A model generated the notes under the pieces. The model was not told where the DNA came from. It was given only the letters and a program-made list of their open reading frames with translations, and made no database searches. Positions 16,335 to 24,416 of a DNA stretch of 59,888 nt are shown one piece after another. The number at the start of each line of letters is the position of its first letter. The stretch's first letter is position 1. The stretch is taken from contig JAODNA010000196.1 in assembly GCA_025465135.1 (NCBI GenBank), forward strand, positions 1 through 59,888, read 5' to 3'. The translations under genes and the position numbers were made by a program. The stretch is from Frankiales bacterium. Lineage in GTDB: Bacteria > Actinomycetota > Actinomycetes > Mycobacteriales > SCTD01.

Positions 16335-16356
16335 GTGTCCGAGGGGGGACTTGAAC
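16335..16356 (+). repeat. attR core within tRNA-Leu
   Basis: Identical to 2482-2503 over 22 bp. It covers the discriminator base, the acceptor 3' strand and part of the T-arm of the adjacent tRNA, so the tRNA gene stays intact after integration. Confidence 0.85.
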
Positions 16357-16421
16357 CCCCATTCCCCGTAAAGGGAACTAGCACCTCAAGCTAGCGCGTC
16401 TGCCAATTCCGCCACCCGGAC
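16336..16421 (-). tRNA. tRNA-Leu (anticodon GAG)
   Basis: An 86-nt cloverleaf with a long variable arm. The acceptor GTCCGGG pairs with CTCGGAC (one G-U), the anticodon stem is GCTAGC/GCTAG around loop TTGAGGT (anticodon GAG), and the T-arm is GGGGG-TTCAAGT-CCCCC. CCA is not encoded. It decodes CUC/CUU leucine codons. Its 3' end is the attachment site of the island to the left. Confidence 0.95.
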
Positions 16422-16511
16422 CGGGCGTCCCACGTTCTGCGGGAACGCCGATCAGCATACAGATCCCTCCCGCGGCTACCGTGCATAAACCCGGACAGCG
16501 AGGAGACCGCC

Positions 16512-17810
16512 GTGGCCGTCGAGGACGAGGTCGTCGAGCTCTGCCGGGACCTGATCCGGTTCGCGAGCGTCAACGACGGCACCGGGCGCGGCCCGGGGGA
16601 GCGGGCGGCGGCTGAGTACGTCGCCGAGAAGCTCGCCGAGGTGGGGCTCGAGCCGCAGGTCTTCGAGTCCGCCCCCCACCGGACCAGCGTCGTCACGCGC
16701 ATGGAGGGCAAGGACACCAGCCGCCCCGCGCTGCTCATCCACGGACACCTCGACGTCGTACCGGCCGAGCCCAAGGAGTGGACCTACGACCCGTTCGCGG
16801 CCGAGGTCGCCGACGGGTGCATCTGGGGCCGCGGCGCCGTCGACATGAAGGACATGGACGCGATGGTCCTGTCCCTCGTGCGCGACCGGATGCGGACCGG
16901 TCGCAAGCCACCGCGCGATGTCGTACTCGCCTTCGTCGCCGACGAGGAGGCCGGTGGCGTCTTCGGCGCGCAGTGGCTCGTGGAGAACAAGCCCGAGCTG
17001 TTCGCCGACTGCAGCGAGGGGATCAGCGAGGTAGGCGGGTTCTCGGTGACCGTCACCGACGACCTTCGGCTCTACCCGATCGAGACGGCGCAGAAGGGCA
17101 TGGCCTGGATCCGGCTGACCGCGACGGGCACAGCCGGCCACGGCAGCATGGTCAACGATGACAACGCCGTCACCCGGCTCTGCGAAGCGGTCGCCCGGGT
17201 CGGCAGGCACCAGTTCCCCCTCCACGTCACGAAGACCGTGCGCGCGTTCCTCGCAGAGGTGAGTGACGCGTTCGGCATCGAGCTCGACGCGGACGACATG
17301 GAAGCGACCGTCGCGAAGCTCGGTCCGCTCGCGCGGATCGTCGGTGCGACCCTGCGCAACACCGCCAACCCGACGATGCTCGACGCGGGCTACAAGCACA
17401 ACGTCATCCCCGGCAGCGCGCACGCGATGATCGACGGCCGCTTCCTACCCGGCTTCGAGAAGGAGTGGGAGGCCGAGCTCGACGAGGCGATCGGCCCGGG
17501 CATCACCCGCGAGTACACCCACTACGACATCGCGCTCGAGACCGACTTCGAAGGGGCGCTCGTCGACGCGATGAGCGCGGCGCTGAAGGCTGAGGACCCC
17601 GGCGCGCGGCCGATCCCCTACACGCTGTCCGGCGGCACCGACGCGAAGTCGTTCAGCCGCCTCGGCATCCGCGGCTTCGGCTTCTCGCCGCTGCGGCTGC
17701 CGAAGGACCTCGACTTCTCCGGCATGTTCCACGGCGTCGACGAGCGGGTTCCCCTGGACGCGTTGGCGTTCGGGACCCGCGTCCTCGACCGGTTCCTCGA
17801 CCAGGCCTAG
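16512..17810 (+). CDS. M20/M25/M40 family metallopeptidase
   Basis: A 432-residue di-zinc hydrolase of the ArgE/DapE/CPG2 type. It has the metal and catalytic residues H79-x-D81 (HGHLDVVP), D111 in GRGAVDMKD, catalytic E145-E146 (VADEEAGG) and a C-terminal GGTDAKSF. A dimerisation lid lies in the middle (about 190-310, GTAGHGSM). It probably cleaves a dipeptide or N-acyl amino acid in the cytoplasm; the substrate is not deducible. The start is GTG at 16512 with AGGAGA upstream. It is the first chromosomal gene right of the tRNA, ending tail-to-tail with the subtilase gene with a 4-bp overlap. Confidence 0.9.
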   Translation: MAVEDEVVELCRDLIRFASVNDGTGRGPGERAAAEYVAEKLAEVGLEPQVFESAPHRTSVVTRMEGKDTSRPALLIHGHLDVVPAEPKEWTYDPFAAEVADGCIWGRGAVDMKDMDAMVLSLVRDRMRTGRKPPRDVVLAFVADEEAGGVFGAQWLVENKPELFADCSEGISEVGGFSVTVTDDLRLYPIETAQKGMAWIRLTATGTAGHGSMVNDDNAVTRLCEAVARVGRHQFPLHVTKTVRAFLAEVSDAFGIELDADDMEATVAKLGPLARIVGATLRNTANPTMLDAGYKHNVIPGSAHAMIDGRFLPGFEKEWEAELDEAIGPGITREYTHYDIALETDFEGALVDAMSAALKAEDPGARPIPYTLSGGTDAKSFSRLGIRGFGFSPLRLPKDLDFSGMFHGVDERVPLDALAFGTRVLDRFLDQA

Positions 17811-19372
17811 TAGATCGGCTTCGGCGGCTGCGTCAGGCCGGGGCAGGCCTCCTGGATCGCCGTGCGCGTCGGCCACGCGACCGGGTCGGCACCCGGCAGC
17901 ACTGTCTTCGGCGTGAAGTCGCCGCCGGACCACGCTCCCCAGATGTGCTGGCGGCAGAAGGAGTCGACGGCGAACCACGCGGCTTCGCCCGCCGGGCGTT
18001 TGGCGGCTGCCGACGTGCCGAGCACCGGTCCGATGATCCGCGCGACGTCTGCGCTGACGGTGCTGCCCTTGAGGTTGCCGCGGAACGTGCCGTAGCCCTC
18101 CGCCGCGAACCGGCTGTCCGCGACGCCGGGGCTCTGGGCCAACGACGCGAGCCCGTCGGTGTAGCCGCCGGCGGTCGGGATCGCGCCGTGGAACAGCGCG
18201 TGGCGCAGCTCGGTGGCAGTCAGTACGCCGTCGGCCAGCGGGCAGCCGGAGCAGCTCACGCCGCGACCGGTCGCCACCACGCCGCCGGCCTGGACCCGCG
18301 ACGGTCCGGCGAGCGCCTTCCGCAGCTGCCAGAGCGACTGCGCGTAGGTGCCGGCGACCTGCGGCGTCGCGTTCGACGTCCCGCTGAAGTCGCTGCCGTT
18401 GCTCGTCGTCGTCGAGCCGTACGCCGACGGGTAGCTGACGCCGATGCCGGCGACATCGGCAGGCTTGCCGGTGCCGGTGTAGTCCTTGCCGTTCGGGTCG
18501 GTAGCGCCGACGGTCACGACCCAGTCGGGTCCCTCCTGCGAGGACATCAGCGTGGAGTTCGGCACCGTGAACGCGTTCTCGAGCCCGTTGCCGGCCGAGA
18601 AGAACATCGTCTGCCCGCGCTCGGATGCGAGCTTCTCCGTCGCGATGTCGGTGCCGTTGTAGACCCGGTCGCGTACGGCGATGCCGGCGGAGAAGCCGTA
18701 GGAGTTGCTGATGGCGTCGATCCACGGCTGCTTCATCGCCCACGTGAGCGCGCGCTCTGCGGAGGACTGGTCGGTGTACTGGATGAACACCAGCAGGCAC
18801 TGCGGGCAGGCGCCGTGGATGTTGCCCACCGCGACGCTGGTCGTGCCCATGCCGTGCTCGGCGCCGCCGGTGCCGTAGATCGTGCCGGTGCCGCCGAAGG
18901 CCTGCTGGTCGACCGGACGGTCGCTCGACTCGACGCCGAACGTCAGCGCGCCGATGACCTTGGTGCCCGGGATCCAGCGGTAGTTGATGCCCTTGCTACC
19001 GCTCTCCTTGACCGACTTCCAGGCATCGCTGTCCGCCGAGTGGAGCTTGTCCATGTTGGCGTCGGCGCTCTGGTCCAGGCCGAGCTTCAGCGGCGAGTAC
19101 GACGCGAACGTCGACGGCTTGGGGAAGCCCGGCAGCCAGGTGTCGGGCGCCTTCGTGAGCGGCAGCGACCCCGCCTCGGCCGGCATCTTCGAGGCGAGGA
19201 AGTCCTGGTGGTACGGCGAGAAGCCGCTGTCGATGACCGCGACGACCGTGGCGTCGCCCGCTGCCACGCTCGTCGACGAGGCTGCCGGGGCCGCGGAGGC
19301 GTGCAGGACCGCCGTCGGTGACAGCAGGGCTGCGGCGAGGGAGAGTGCGAGGACGGGACGGAGCAGGCGCAT
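17807..19372 (-). CDS. Secreted subtilisin-family (S8) serine protease
   Basis: A 521-residue protein. A signal peptide (about 1-28: RLLRPVLALSLAAALLSPT, ASA) is followed by the catalytic domain with Asp48 in VAVIDSG, His173 in EHGMGTTSVA, oxyanion Asn near 262 (SAGNG) and Ser333 in GTSNATP. The usual GTSMAAP appears as GTSNATP, which keeps the nucleophile. The insert between Asp and His is long (about 125 residues), and the catalytic domain runs almost from the signal cleavage site, with no clear propeptide. It is probably an extracellular protease. ATG at 19372 is chosen because the signal peptide begins there. The C-terminal about 150 residues are unassigned. Confidence 0.9.
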   Translation of the reverse strand: MRLLRPVLALSLAAALLSPTAVLHASAAPAASSTSVAAGDATVVAVIDSGFSPYHQDFLASKMPAEAGSLPLTKAPDTWLPGFPKPSTFASYSPLKLGLDQSADANMDKLHSADSDAWKSVKESGSKGINYRWIPGTKVIGALTFGVESSDRPVDQQAFGGTGTIYGTGGAEHGMGTTSVAVGNIHGACPQCLLVFIQYTDQSSAERALTWAMKQPWIDAISNSYGFSAGIAVRDRVYNGTDIATEKLASERGQTMFFSAGNGLENAFTVPNSTLMSSQEGPDWVVTVGATDPNGKDYTGTGKPADVAGIGVSYPSAYGSTTTSNGSDFSGTSNATPQVAGTYAQSLWQLRKALAGPSRVQAGGVVATGRGVSCSGCPLADGVLTATELRHALFHGAIPTAGGYTDGLASLAQSPGVADSRFAAEGYGTFRGNLKGSTVSADVARIIGPVLGTSAAAKRPAGEAAWFAVDSFCRQHIWGAWSGGDFTPKTVLPGADPVAWPTRTAIQEACPGLTQPPKPIY

Positions 19373-19476
19373 GAGGTCTGCTTCGCCGTACGACGGCCTG
19401 TTCCTGCCCGACCCGGTCGTGTCGCCCGCGTCACAAAGGGGGACGATGTAGGGCACATCGACGAAGGGTTCTCCAG

Positions 19477-20856
19477 ATGCAGCGGCTCAGTCCCCAGGAC
19501 GCGTCCTTCCTCCACCTCGAGGACGACAACAGCTCGATGCACATCGGGTCGACGGCGATCTTCGAGGGACCCGCGCCGACGCAGGACGAGTTCCAGGCCA
19601 TGGTCGCCTCGAAGCTGCCGCTCGTGCCGCGCTACCGCCAGAAGGTGCGCTTCGTGCCGCTCGAGATGGGCCGGCCGCTCTGGGAGGACGACCCGCACTT
19701 CAACATCTGCTATCACGTCCGGCACACCGCGCTCGCGTCTCCGGGCGGCCAGGTGCAGCTGCGCAACCTCATCGGCCGGGTCATGTCGCAGATGCTCGAC
19801 CGGACCAAGCCGCTCTGGGAGATGTGGGTCGTGGAAGGGCTCGAGGACGGCCACTGGGCGCTGATCTCCAAGACGCACCACGCGATGGTCGACGGGGTCT
19901 CCGGCACCGACCTGCTCGCCGTGATGCTCGACTCCAGCCCCGACCCCGAGCGTCCGGTGGCCCCGGACTGGAACCCCGAGGCACCGGTGTCGAGCACGCG
20001 GCTGCTCGCCGGTGCAGTGGTCGAGCGCGCCGTTTCGCCGTACGAGATCTTCCGCAGCGCCCGTCGCATCGTGCGCGCGCCGCGCGCCTTCGCGAGCGAC
20101 GTCGCCTCGACCGCGCAGGGTGTCCGCTCGCTGCTCGGCGTCGCGGTGCCCACTGCCTCGACATCGCTCAACGGACCGATCGGCCCCCACCGCCGCTACT
20201 CCTGGGCCCGGGGCAGTGTCAGCGAGGTCAAGGGCGTGCGTGCGTCGCTCGGCGGCACTCTCAACGATGTCGTGCTGGCCGCGATCAGCAACGGCTTCCG
20301 CGAGCTGCTGCAGTCGCGGGGGGAGGACATCAACGGCCGCACCGTGCGCAGCCTCGTCCCCGTCAGCGTCCGGCGTGCAGGGGAGAAGGGCACGTACAAC
20401 AACCGGGTGTCGGCGATGTTCGCCGAGCTGCCGGTCGGGATCGCCGACCCGGTCGAGCGGCTGCATGCGGTCACGGCGCAGCTGGCCCGGCTGAAGGACT
20501 CGAAGCAAGCCGTCGCCGGCGACGTGCTGACAGGACTCGCGGGCTTCGCGCCGCCGGTGCTGCTCTCGGTCGGGACGCGCGTCGCGTTCCGCGCGCCGCA
20601 GCGCAACATCAACACGGTCACCACCAACGTGCCCGGGCCGCGCATCCAGCTCTACGCCGCCGGCCGCAAGATGCTCGAGGCGTTCCCCTACGTGCCGCTC
20701 GCCGGCCGGGTCCGCATCGGCATCGCGATCTTCAGCTACCTGGACACGCTGAACTTCGGCGTCACCGGCGACTACGACACGACCGAGGACCTCGACGTGC
20801 TCGCCCACGGCATCGAGGCCGGCATGGCCGACCTCGTGAAGGCCGCAGCCGTCTAG
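19477..20856 (+). CDS. Wax ester synthase/diacylglycerol acyltransferase (WS/DGAT)
   Basis: A 459-residue acyltransferase starting QRLSPQDASFLHLED, the family N-terminus, with the catalytic HHxxxDG motif at 134-140 (HHAMVDG) and a C-terminal NTVTTNVPGP segment. These enzymes use acyl-CoA to make triacylglycerol or wax esters at the membrane and are common as paralogues in lipid-storing actinobacteria. It is a single gene, divergent from the subtilase across about 100 bp and followed by a strong hairpin. Other family members act in acyl transfer without storage, so the exact product is uncertain. Confidence 0.9.
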   Translation: MQRLSPQDASFLHLEDDNSSMHIGSTAIFEGPAPTQDEFQAMVASKLPLVPRYRQKVRFVPLEMGRPLWEDDPHFNICYHVRHTALASPGGQVQLRNLIGRVMSQMLDRTKPLWEMWVVEGLEDGHWALISKTHHAMVDGVSGTDLLAVMLDSSPDPERPVAPDWNPEAPVSSTRLLAGAVVERAVSPYEIFRSARRIVRAPRAFASDVASTAQGVRSLLGVAVPTASTSLNGPIGPHRRYSWARGSVSEVKGVRASLGGTLNDVVLAAISNGFRELLQSRGEDINGRTVRSLVPVSVRRAGEKGTYNNRVSAMFAELPVGIADPVERLHAVTAQLARLKDSKQAVAGDVLTGLAGFAPPVLLSVGTRVAFRAPQRNINTVTTNVPGPRIQLYAAGRKMLEAFPYVPLAGRVRIGIAIFSYLDTLNFGVTGDYDTTEDLDVLAHGIEAGMADLVKAAAV

Positions 20857-20879
20857 GCGGCGGGCTGGAGCTTCTCAAC

Positions 20880-20917
20880 TGCGGAATCCTCAGGGCCATA
20901 GCCCTGAGGATTCCGCA
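20880..20917. terminator. Perfect 17-bp hairpin between convergent genes
   Basis: GCGGAATCCTCAGGGC and its exact complement flank a CATA loop, with a further T-A pair outside. It lies 24 bp after the WS/DGAT stop and 30 bp from the end of the converging propeller gene, so it can serve both directions. No U-run follows, as is usual in high-GC actinobacteria. Confidence 0.8.
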
Positions 20918-20946
20918 AAGAGGGCGCCTAGGTGATCGCCGGCCGG

Positions 20947-22302
20947 CTAGGCGCCGCTGATCGCGGTGATGCCCGTCTGGGTCGGGACCAGCACCAGGCG
21001 GCCCGTCAGCGCGGGAGTCGCGAAGCGCACCGCCGTACCGACGCTGATCGACGCTGCCACCGCGCCCGTCTGCTCGTTCAGCGCGTAGAGCGTGCCGCCG
21101 CCCGGGTCGAGGGCCCACACGCGCTGGCCGCCGACCACGGGGCTGCCGGTGACGTTGGACGGTGCGCGCCAGCCGGCGTGCACGACACCGTCGGTGCCGT
21201 TCACGAGGTGCCGTACGCCGTTGGTGCAGGGCGCGTAGACGCTCGTGGAGTGCACCGCCGGTCCGCCGAACTGCGTCGCGCACGCGCCGTTGGCGGACGA
21301 CACAGACCCGCCGACGCCGCCGAGGTTGGACTGCCGCAGCACGTAGCCCGTCGAGGTCTTGCCCTGCGTCCAGATGTAGCCGCCGACGAGGGCGGCGCCC
21401 GCGCTGCCGAGGTCGGCGTCATTGGCGTTGCCCGAAGCCCAGTCGCTCGGCGCGAACGACGAGAGCCGGCGCATCGTCACCGGGTCGAACTTGTTGACCG
21501 CGTTGCCGCCGTCCCAGGAGCCCGAGGTCTGCGAGCCGTTGCCGGTGACGTTGTAGGCGTAGCCCGACGCGTCGACCGACGTGCCCGACGGCTGCCACAT
21601 GCCGGCCTCGGTGCCGGTGCCCGCCCTGTAGTAGGCGAAGCCGGTGCCGTTGGTGACGGTCACCGACACGAGGTAGCCGTGGTAGCTGCCGCAGTCGCCT
21701 GCGTGACCGCCGTAGGCGACGAGCACCCGGCCCTTGCTCAGCGCCAGAGCGCCGCGCTGGTTCTCCACCAGCGGGTCCTGCCCCGGGATGTCGATGTTGC
21801 GGGCGAAGGTCTGCTTGCCGGTCGTCGGATCGAGCCCCACGAGGGTGTGCTTGATGCTGCTGCCGTTGGGCGTCGTGGTCACGGCGAAGACGCGGTTGGT
21901 GTAGCTGTCGTAGACCGGCGTGCCGGTGATCCCGAGCGGGTTGATGTTGCCGCACGGAAGACCGCTCGTGACGGCTGTCGCCAGGTGCCGGGACCACACG
22001 ACACGACCCGTCGACGGGCTGAGGCCGTACATCGTGTTGTTCTCGGTCGCGGCGATCACGACGCCCTTCGCCACCAGCGGACTGGCCTGGACGGCGCCGT
22101 CGAGACGCGCGGCCCAGGCGCGGCTGAGGGCGCCCGCCGCCGGGATGCTCGGGTTGTAACCGGAGTGGGCAGCGTCGTAGTGGTAGCCGTGCCACTCGGT
22201 GTAGGTCGTGGCGAGCGGCACCGTGGCCACGCCTGGTGGGCCCATGACCCCTGCTGCGGCGATCAGTGCTGCGGACGCGGCGAGCTTCGTCAGACCTCTC
22301 AT
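20947..22302 (-). CDS. Secreted PQQ-binding-like beta-propeller protein
   Basis: A 451-residue protein with a signal peptide (about 1-27) and repeated beta-propeller blades of the PQQ type. Examples are GLSPSTGRVVWSRHL, GLDPTTGKQTFARNI, VWALDPGGGTLYALNEQTG and VTGSPVVGGQRV. Four Cys residues could form disulfides. Propellers of this type are structural or binding proteins, and some are quinoprotein dehydrogenases; no clear PQQ-contacting residues or haem motif are seen, so enzymatic activity is not claimed. It stands alone, converging with the WS/DGAT gene. Confidence 0.8.
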   Translation of the reverse strand: MRGLTKLAASAALIAAAGVMGPPGVATVPLATTYTEWHGYHYDAAHSGYNPSIPAAGALSRAWAARLDGAVQASPLVAKGVVIAATENNTMYGLSPSTGRVVWSRHLATAVTSGLPCGNINPLGITGTPVYDSYTNRVFAVTTTPNGSSIKHTLVGLDPTTGKQTFARNIDIPGQDPLVENQRGALALSKGRVLVAYGGHAGDCGSYHGYLVSVTVTNGTGFAYYRAGTGTEAGMWQPSGTSVDASGYAYNVTGNGSQTSGSWDGGNAVNKFDPVTMRRLSSFAPSDWASGNANDADLGSAGAALVGGYIWTQGKTSTGYVLRQSNLGGVGGSVSSANGACATQFGGPAVHSTSVYAPCTNGVRHLVNGTDGVVHAGWRAPSNVTGSPVVGGQRVWALDPGGGTLYALNEQTGAVAASISVGTAVRFATPALTGRLVLVPTQTGITAISGA

Positions 22303-22325
22303 GCCGTCTTTCTACGCCTTGTGGC

Positions 22326-22535
22326 CTAGCTCGGCATCGGGGGCAGCGGCTCGGCCCGGAGCCGTCGCCGTACCGTCACCTTGCGCCGGCCATCGGACCA
22401 GACGGCGTGGTGCGCGAGCTCCCAGTCGCCGTACTCGGCGTGGATGGTGAGCAGGTCGCGGGTCTGCTCGCGCGATGCCCCGGGCGGCACCGTCACCGCG
22501 CGGTACTCGTAGTCCGGCACCGGACAAGTGTGCAC
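22326..22535 (-). CDS. DUF5703 family protein
   Basis: A 69-residue protein matching the short actinobacterial DUF5703 pattern: PDYEYRAVTVPPGASREQTRDLL, HAEYGDWELAHHAVWSDGRRKVTVRRRL. The function is unknown. GTG at 22535 is used; GTG at 22520 (just before PDYEYR) is equally possible and closer to other family members. It begins 3 bp after the recD2 stop, so it is probably the last gene of the AKR-recD2 unit. The fold looks like a small alpha/beta domain without Cys or membrane segments. Confidence 0.75.
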   Translation of the reverse strand: MHTCPVPDYEYRAVTVPPGASREQTRDLLTIHAEYGDWELAHHAVWSDGRRKVTVRRRLRAEPLPPMPS

Positions 22536-22538
22536 GAC

Positions 22539-24416
22539 TCAGAGCGCTTGCACAGCCTCCTGCAGCAAGGCGGCGAGTCTGGTACGGCGGGGCAGTGCGC
22601 CGAGCTCCCGCACCGCCCGCGCCAGCGCGGGGCCGGCAGCATGAACGACGGACAGGTGCCGCTGCGCGCGGGTGAACGCGGTGTAGACCAGCGGACGTGA
22701 GAGCAGCCCGCCGGCTTCGGGGGGCAGCACGGCGACGACCGCGGGGAACTCCGACCCCTGGGCCCGGTGGACGGTGACGGCCCATCCGTGCCGGAGGTCG
22801 ATCAGCGACTTCGGCGGCACCGTCACGGGTCCGGCGCCCGCAAAGGACACGATCAGGCCCTTGTCGGCCTTGCCTGTCACGACCCCGACCTCGCCATTGG
22901 CGAAGCCCTCGTCGAGGTGGTTGGCCGTCGCGACGACCCGGTCGCCGACGTCGAAGCCCTGCACCTCGCCGGTGCCGGGGTTGAGGCGCGCCTTCAGTGC
23001 GACGTTGAGCGCGATCGTGCCGGCGGGCCCGCGGTGCACCGGGGTGACGACCTGCACCTCGTCGGCGGGGATGCCGAGGACGCGCGGGATCGAGTCGGTG
23101 ACGAGCTGCACCGCACGGTGCGCCGCCTCGGCCGACTCCATGGTCCGTACGACGACGACCTCCCTCCCCGGGTCGTCCTCGAGCGCGGGCAGCTCGCCGC
23201 CGCGGACCGCAGTCGCGAGCCGCGCGATGGCACCGCCCTCGTCCTGCCGGTAGAGCGTCGTCAGCTCCGTCACCGGCACCGCGCCGGAGTCGATGAGGTC
23301 GCCGAGCACCCGGCCGGCCCCGATCGAGGGCAGCTGCGCGGGGTCGCCGACGAAGAGCAGGTGGCAACCGTCCGGGCAGGCCTCCAGCAGGGCCGCTGCC
23401 AGCTCCACGTCGAGCATCGACGCTTCGTCCACGACGACGACGTCCTCGTCGAGCGGCCAGTCCTCGCCGCGGCTGAACTGCCCGGTCATGCCCTGCGCCC
23501 CCAGCAACCGGTGCAGCGTCATGGCGGGGGCGTCGCAGAGCTCCTCGAGCCGCTTGGCCGCTCGTCCGGTCGGGGCGGCGAGTCCCACCTGCTTGCGCCT
23601 GGCCCGGGCGAGCGCCACCAGGGCAGCGACGGTCCGGCTCTTGCCGGTTCCCGGGCCGCCGGTGAGGACCGACACGCCGTGCCGCATGGCCAGCACGACG
23701 GCCCCCGTCTGCACCTCGTCGAGCTGGCCCTGCACGGCCTTCGCGGCCGCTGCGTCGGCCAGCGGCTCCGCGGTCGCGAGCAGCCGCGCGATGCCGTCGG
23801 CGACGGCGTCCTCGGCCATCGCGTAGCGCGTCAGCGCGAGCATCCCGTCCTCGCTCGCGACCACCCGCTCGTCGTCCAGCGCAGAGGCGAGTGCGACGTC
23901 CGTCGCCTCGTAGCCCTCCGCCAGAACCCCCCGGGCGACGTCCTCGGCCGGCACGCAGGTGTGGCCGTCGCGGGCAGCCCGGACGAGCTCGTGCGCGACG
24001 AGCGCGACGCCGCGTCGTGGGTCGTCCTTCCGCGCCTCCGCACCCAGGATCGACACCGCCAGCCGGTCGGCGTCGAGCAGCCGGACCTCCGGGATGTCGA
24101 GCAGCCGCCAGGGGTCGGCCTCGAGGCGGTACGCCGCCGAGGGGCCGAGGCTCTCGATCACGCGGAACGTGAGGCGCGCCGGCAGCCCGGCCGGCACGAG
24201 CAGCGAGGCGACGGCGTAACGGTCGGCGGCGCCGGCGAAGCCCTCCACCAGCCGGCCGGCCCGGACCAGCCCGACGGACGGCAGCTTGGCGAGCCTCGAC
24301 GGCAGCACGTCGTTGGGGCCGACGATCCCGTGCTCGGCCAGCTGCCCCGCCAGCGTCTTGCCCAGCCCCGGCCACAGGCCCGCCGCGGCGAACGCCGTGA
24401 AGACGGCGTCGGTCAA
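22539..24416 (-). CDS. recD2: RecD2-like ATP-dependent DNA helicase
   Basis: A 625-residue SF1B helicase. A helix-hairpin-helix-rich N-terminal half (1-220) precedes Walker A GGPGTGKS (253-260), motif II DEAS (330-333), GDPAQLPSIG, LYRQ (motif IIIa/IV), an SH3-like insertion (VGDRVVATANHLDEGFANG) and motif V/VI AVTVHRAQGSEFP and VYTAFTRAQ. RecD2 unwinds 5'-3' without RecBC and acts in DNA repair. It is somewhat shorter than typical RecD2. The start is TTG at 24416, overlapping the upstream AKR stop as TTGA; an in-frame ATG is lacking near it, and the 4-bp overlap supports the choice. Confidence 0.88.
   Translation of the reverse strand: MTDAVFTAFAAAGLWPGLGKTLAGQLAEHGIVGPNDVLPSRLAKLPSVGLVRAGRLVEGFAGAADRYAVASLLVPAGLPARLTFRVIESLGPSAAYRLEADPWRLLDIPEVRLLDADRLAVSILGAEARKDDPRRGVALVAHELVRAARDGHTCVPAEDVARGVLAEGYEATDVALASALDDERVVASEDGMLALTRYAMAEDAVADGIARLLATAEPLADAAAAKAVQGQLDEVQTGAVVLAMRHGVSVLTGGPGTGKSRTVAALVALARARRKQVGLAAPTGRAAKRLEELCDAPAMTLHRLLGAQGMTGQFSRGEDWPLDEDVVVVDEASMLDVELAAALLEACPDGCHLLFVGDPAQLPSIGAGRVLGDLIDSGAVPVTELTTLYRQDEGGAIARLATAVRGGELPALEDDPGREVVVVRTMESAEAAHRAVQLVTDSIPRVLGIPADEVQVVTPVHRGPAGTIALNVALKARLNPGTGEVQGFDVGDRVVATANHLDEGFANGEVGVVTGKADKGLIVSFAGAGPVTVPPKSLIDLRHGWAVTVHRAQGSEFPAVVAVLPPEAGGLLSRPLVYTAFTRAQRHLSVVHAAGPALARAVRELGALPRRTRLAALLQEAVQAL

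Larger units (their letters stand above)
2482..16356. mobile_element. tRNA-Leu-integrated genomic island with defence genes (13.9 kb)
   Basis: It is bounded by a perfect 22-bp direct repeat (2482-2503 and 16335-16356), the right copy forming the 3' end of an intact tRNA-Leu. The int gene lies next to the right end, as in most tRNA-targeting elements, with excisionase-like, RepA-like and HTH genes beside it. The left two thirds carry cargo: type I restriction-modification, two unknown genes, a TIR-like protein and a SNF2 helicase. A/T-ending codons are visibly commoner in the hsd genes than in the flanking chromosome. No conjugation or virion genes are seen, so this is an integrative element that is either mobilised in trans or now stranded, since int is interrupted. 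Confidence 0.85.

Noticed and set aside
17945-19321. 458-codon frame antisense to the subtilase gene
   Set aside because: It is an Arg/Val-rich mirror frame of a gene with intact catalytic triad.
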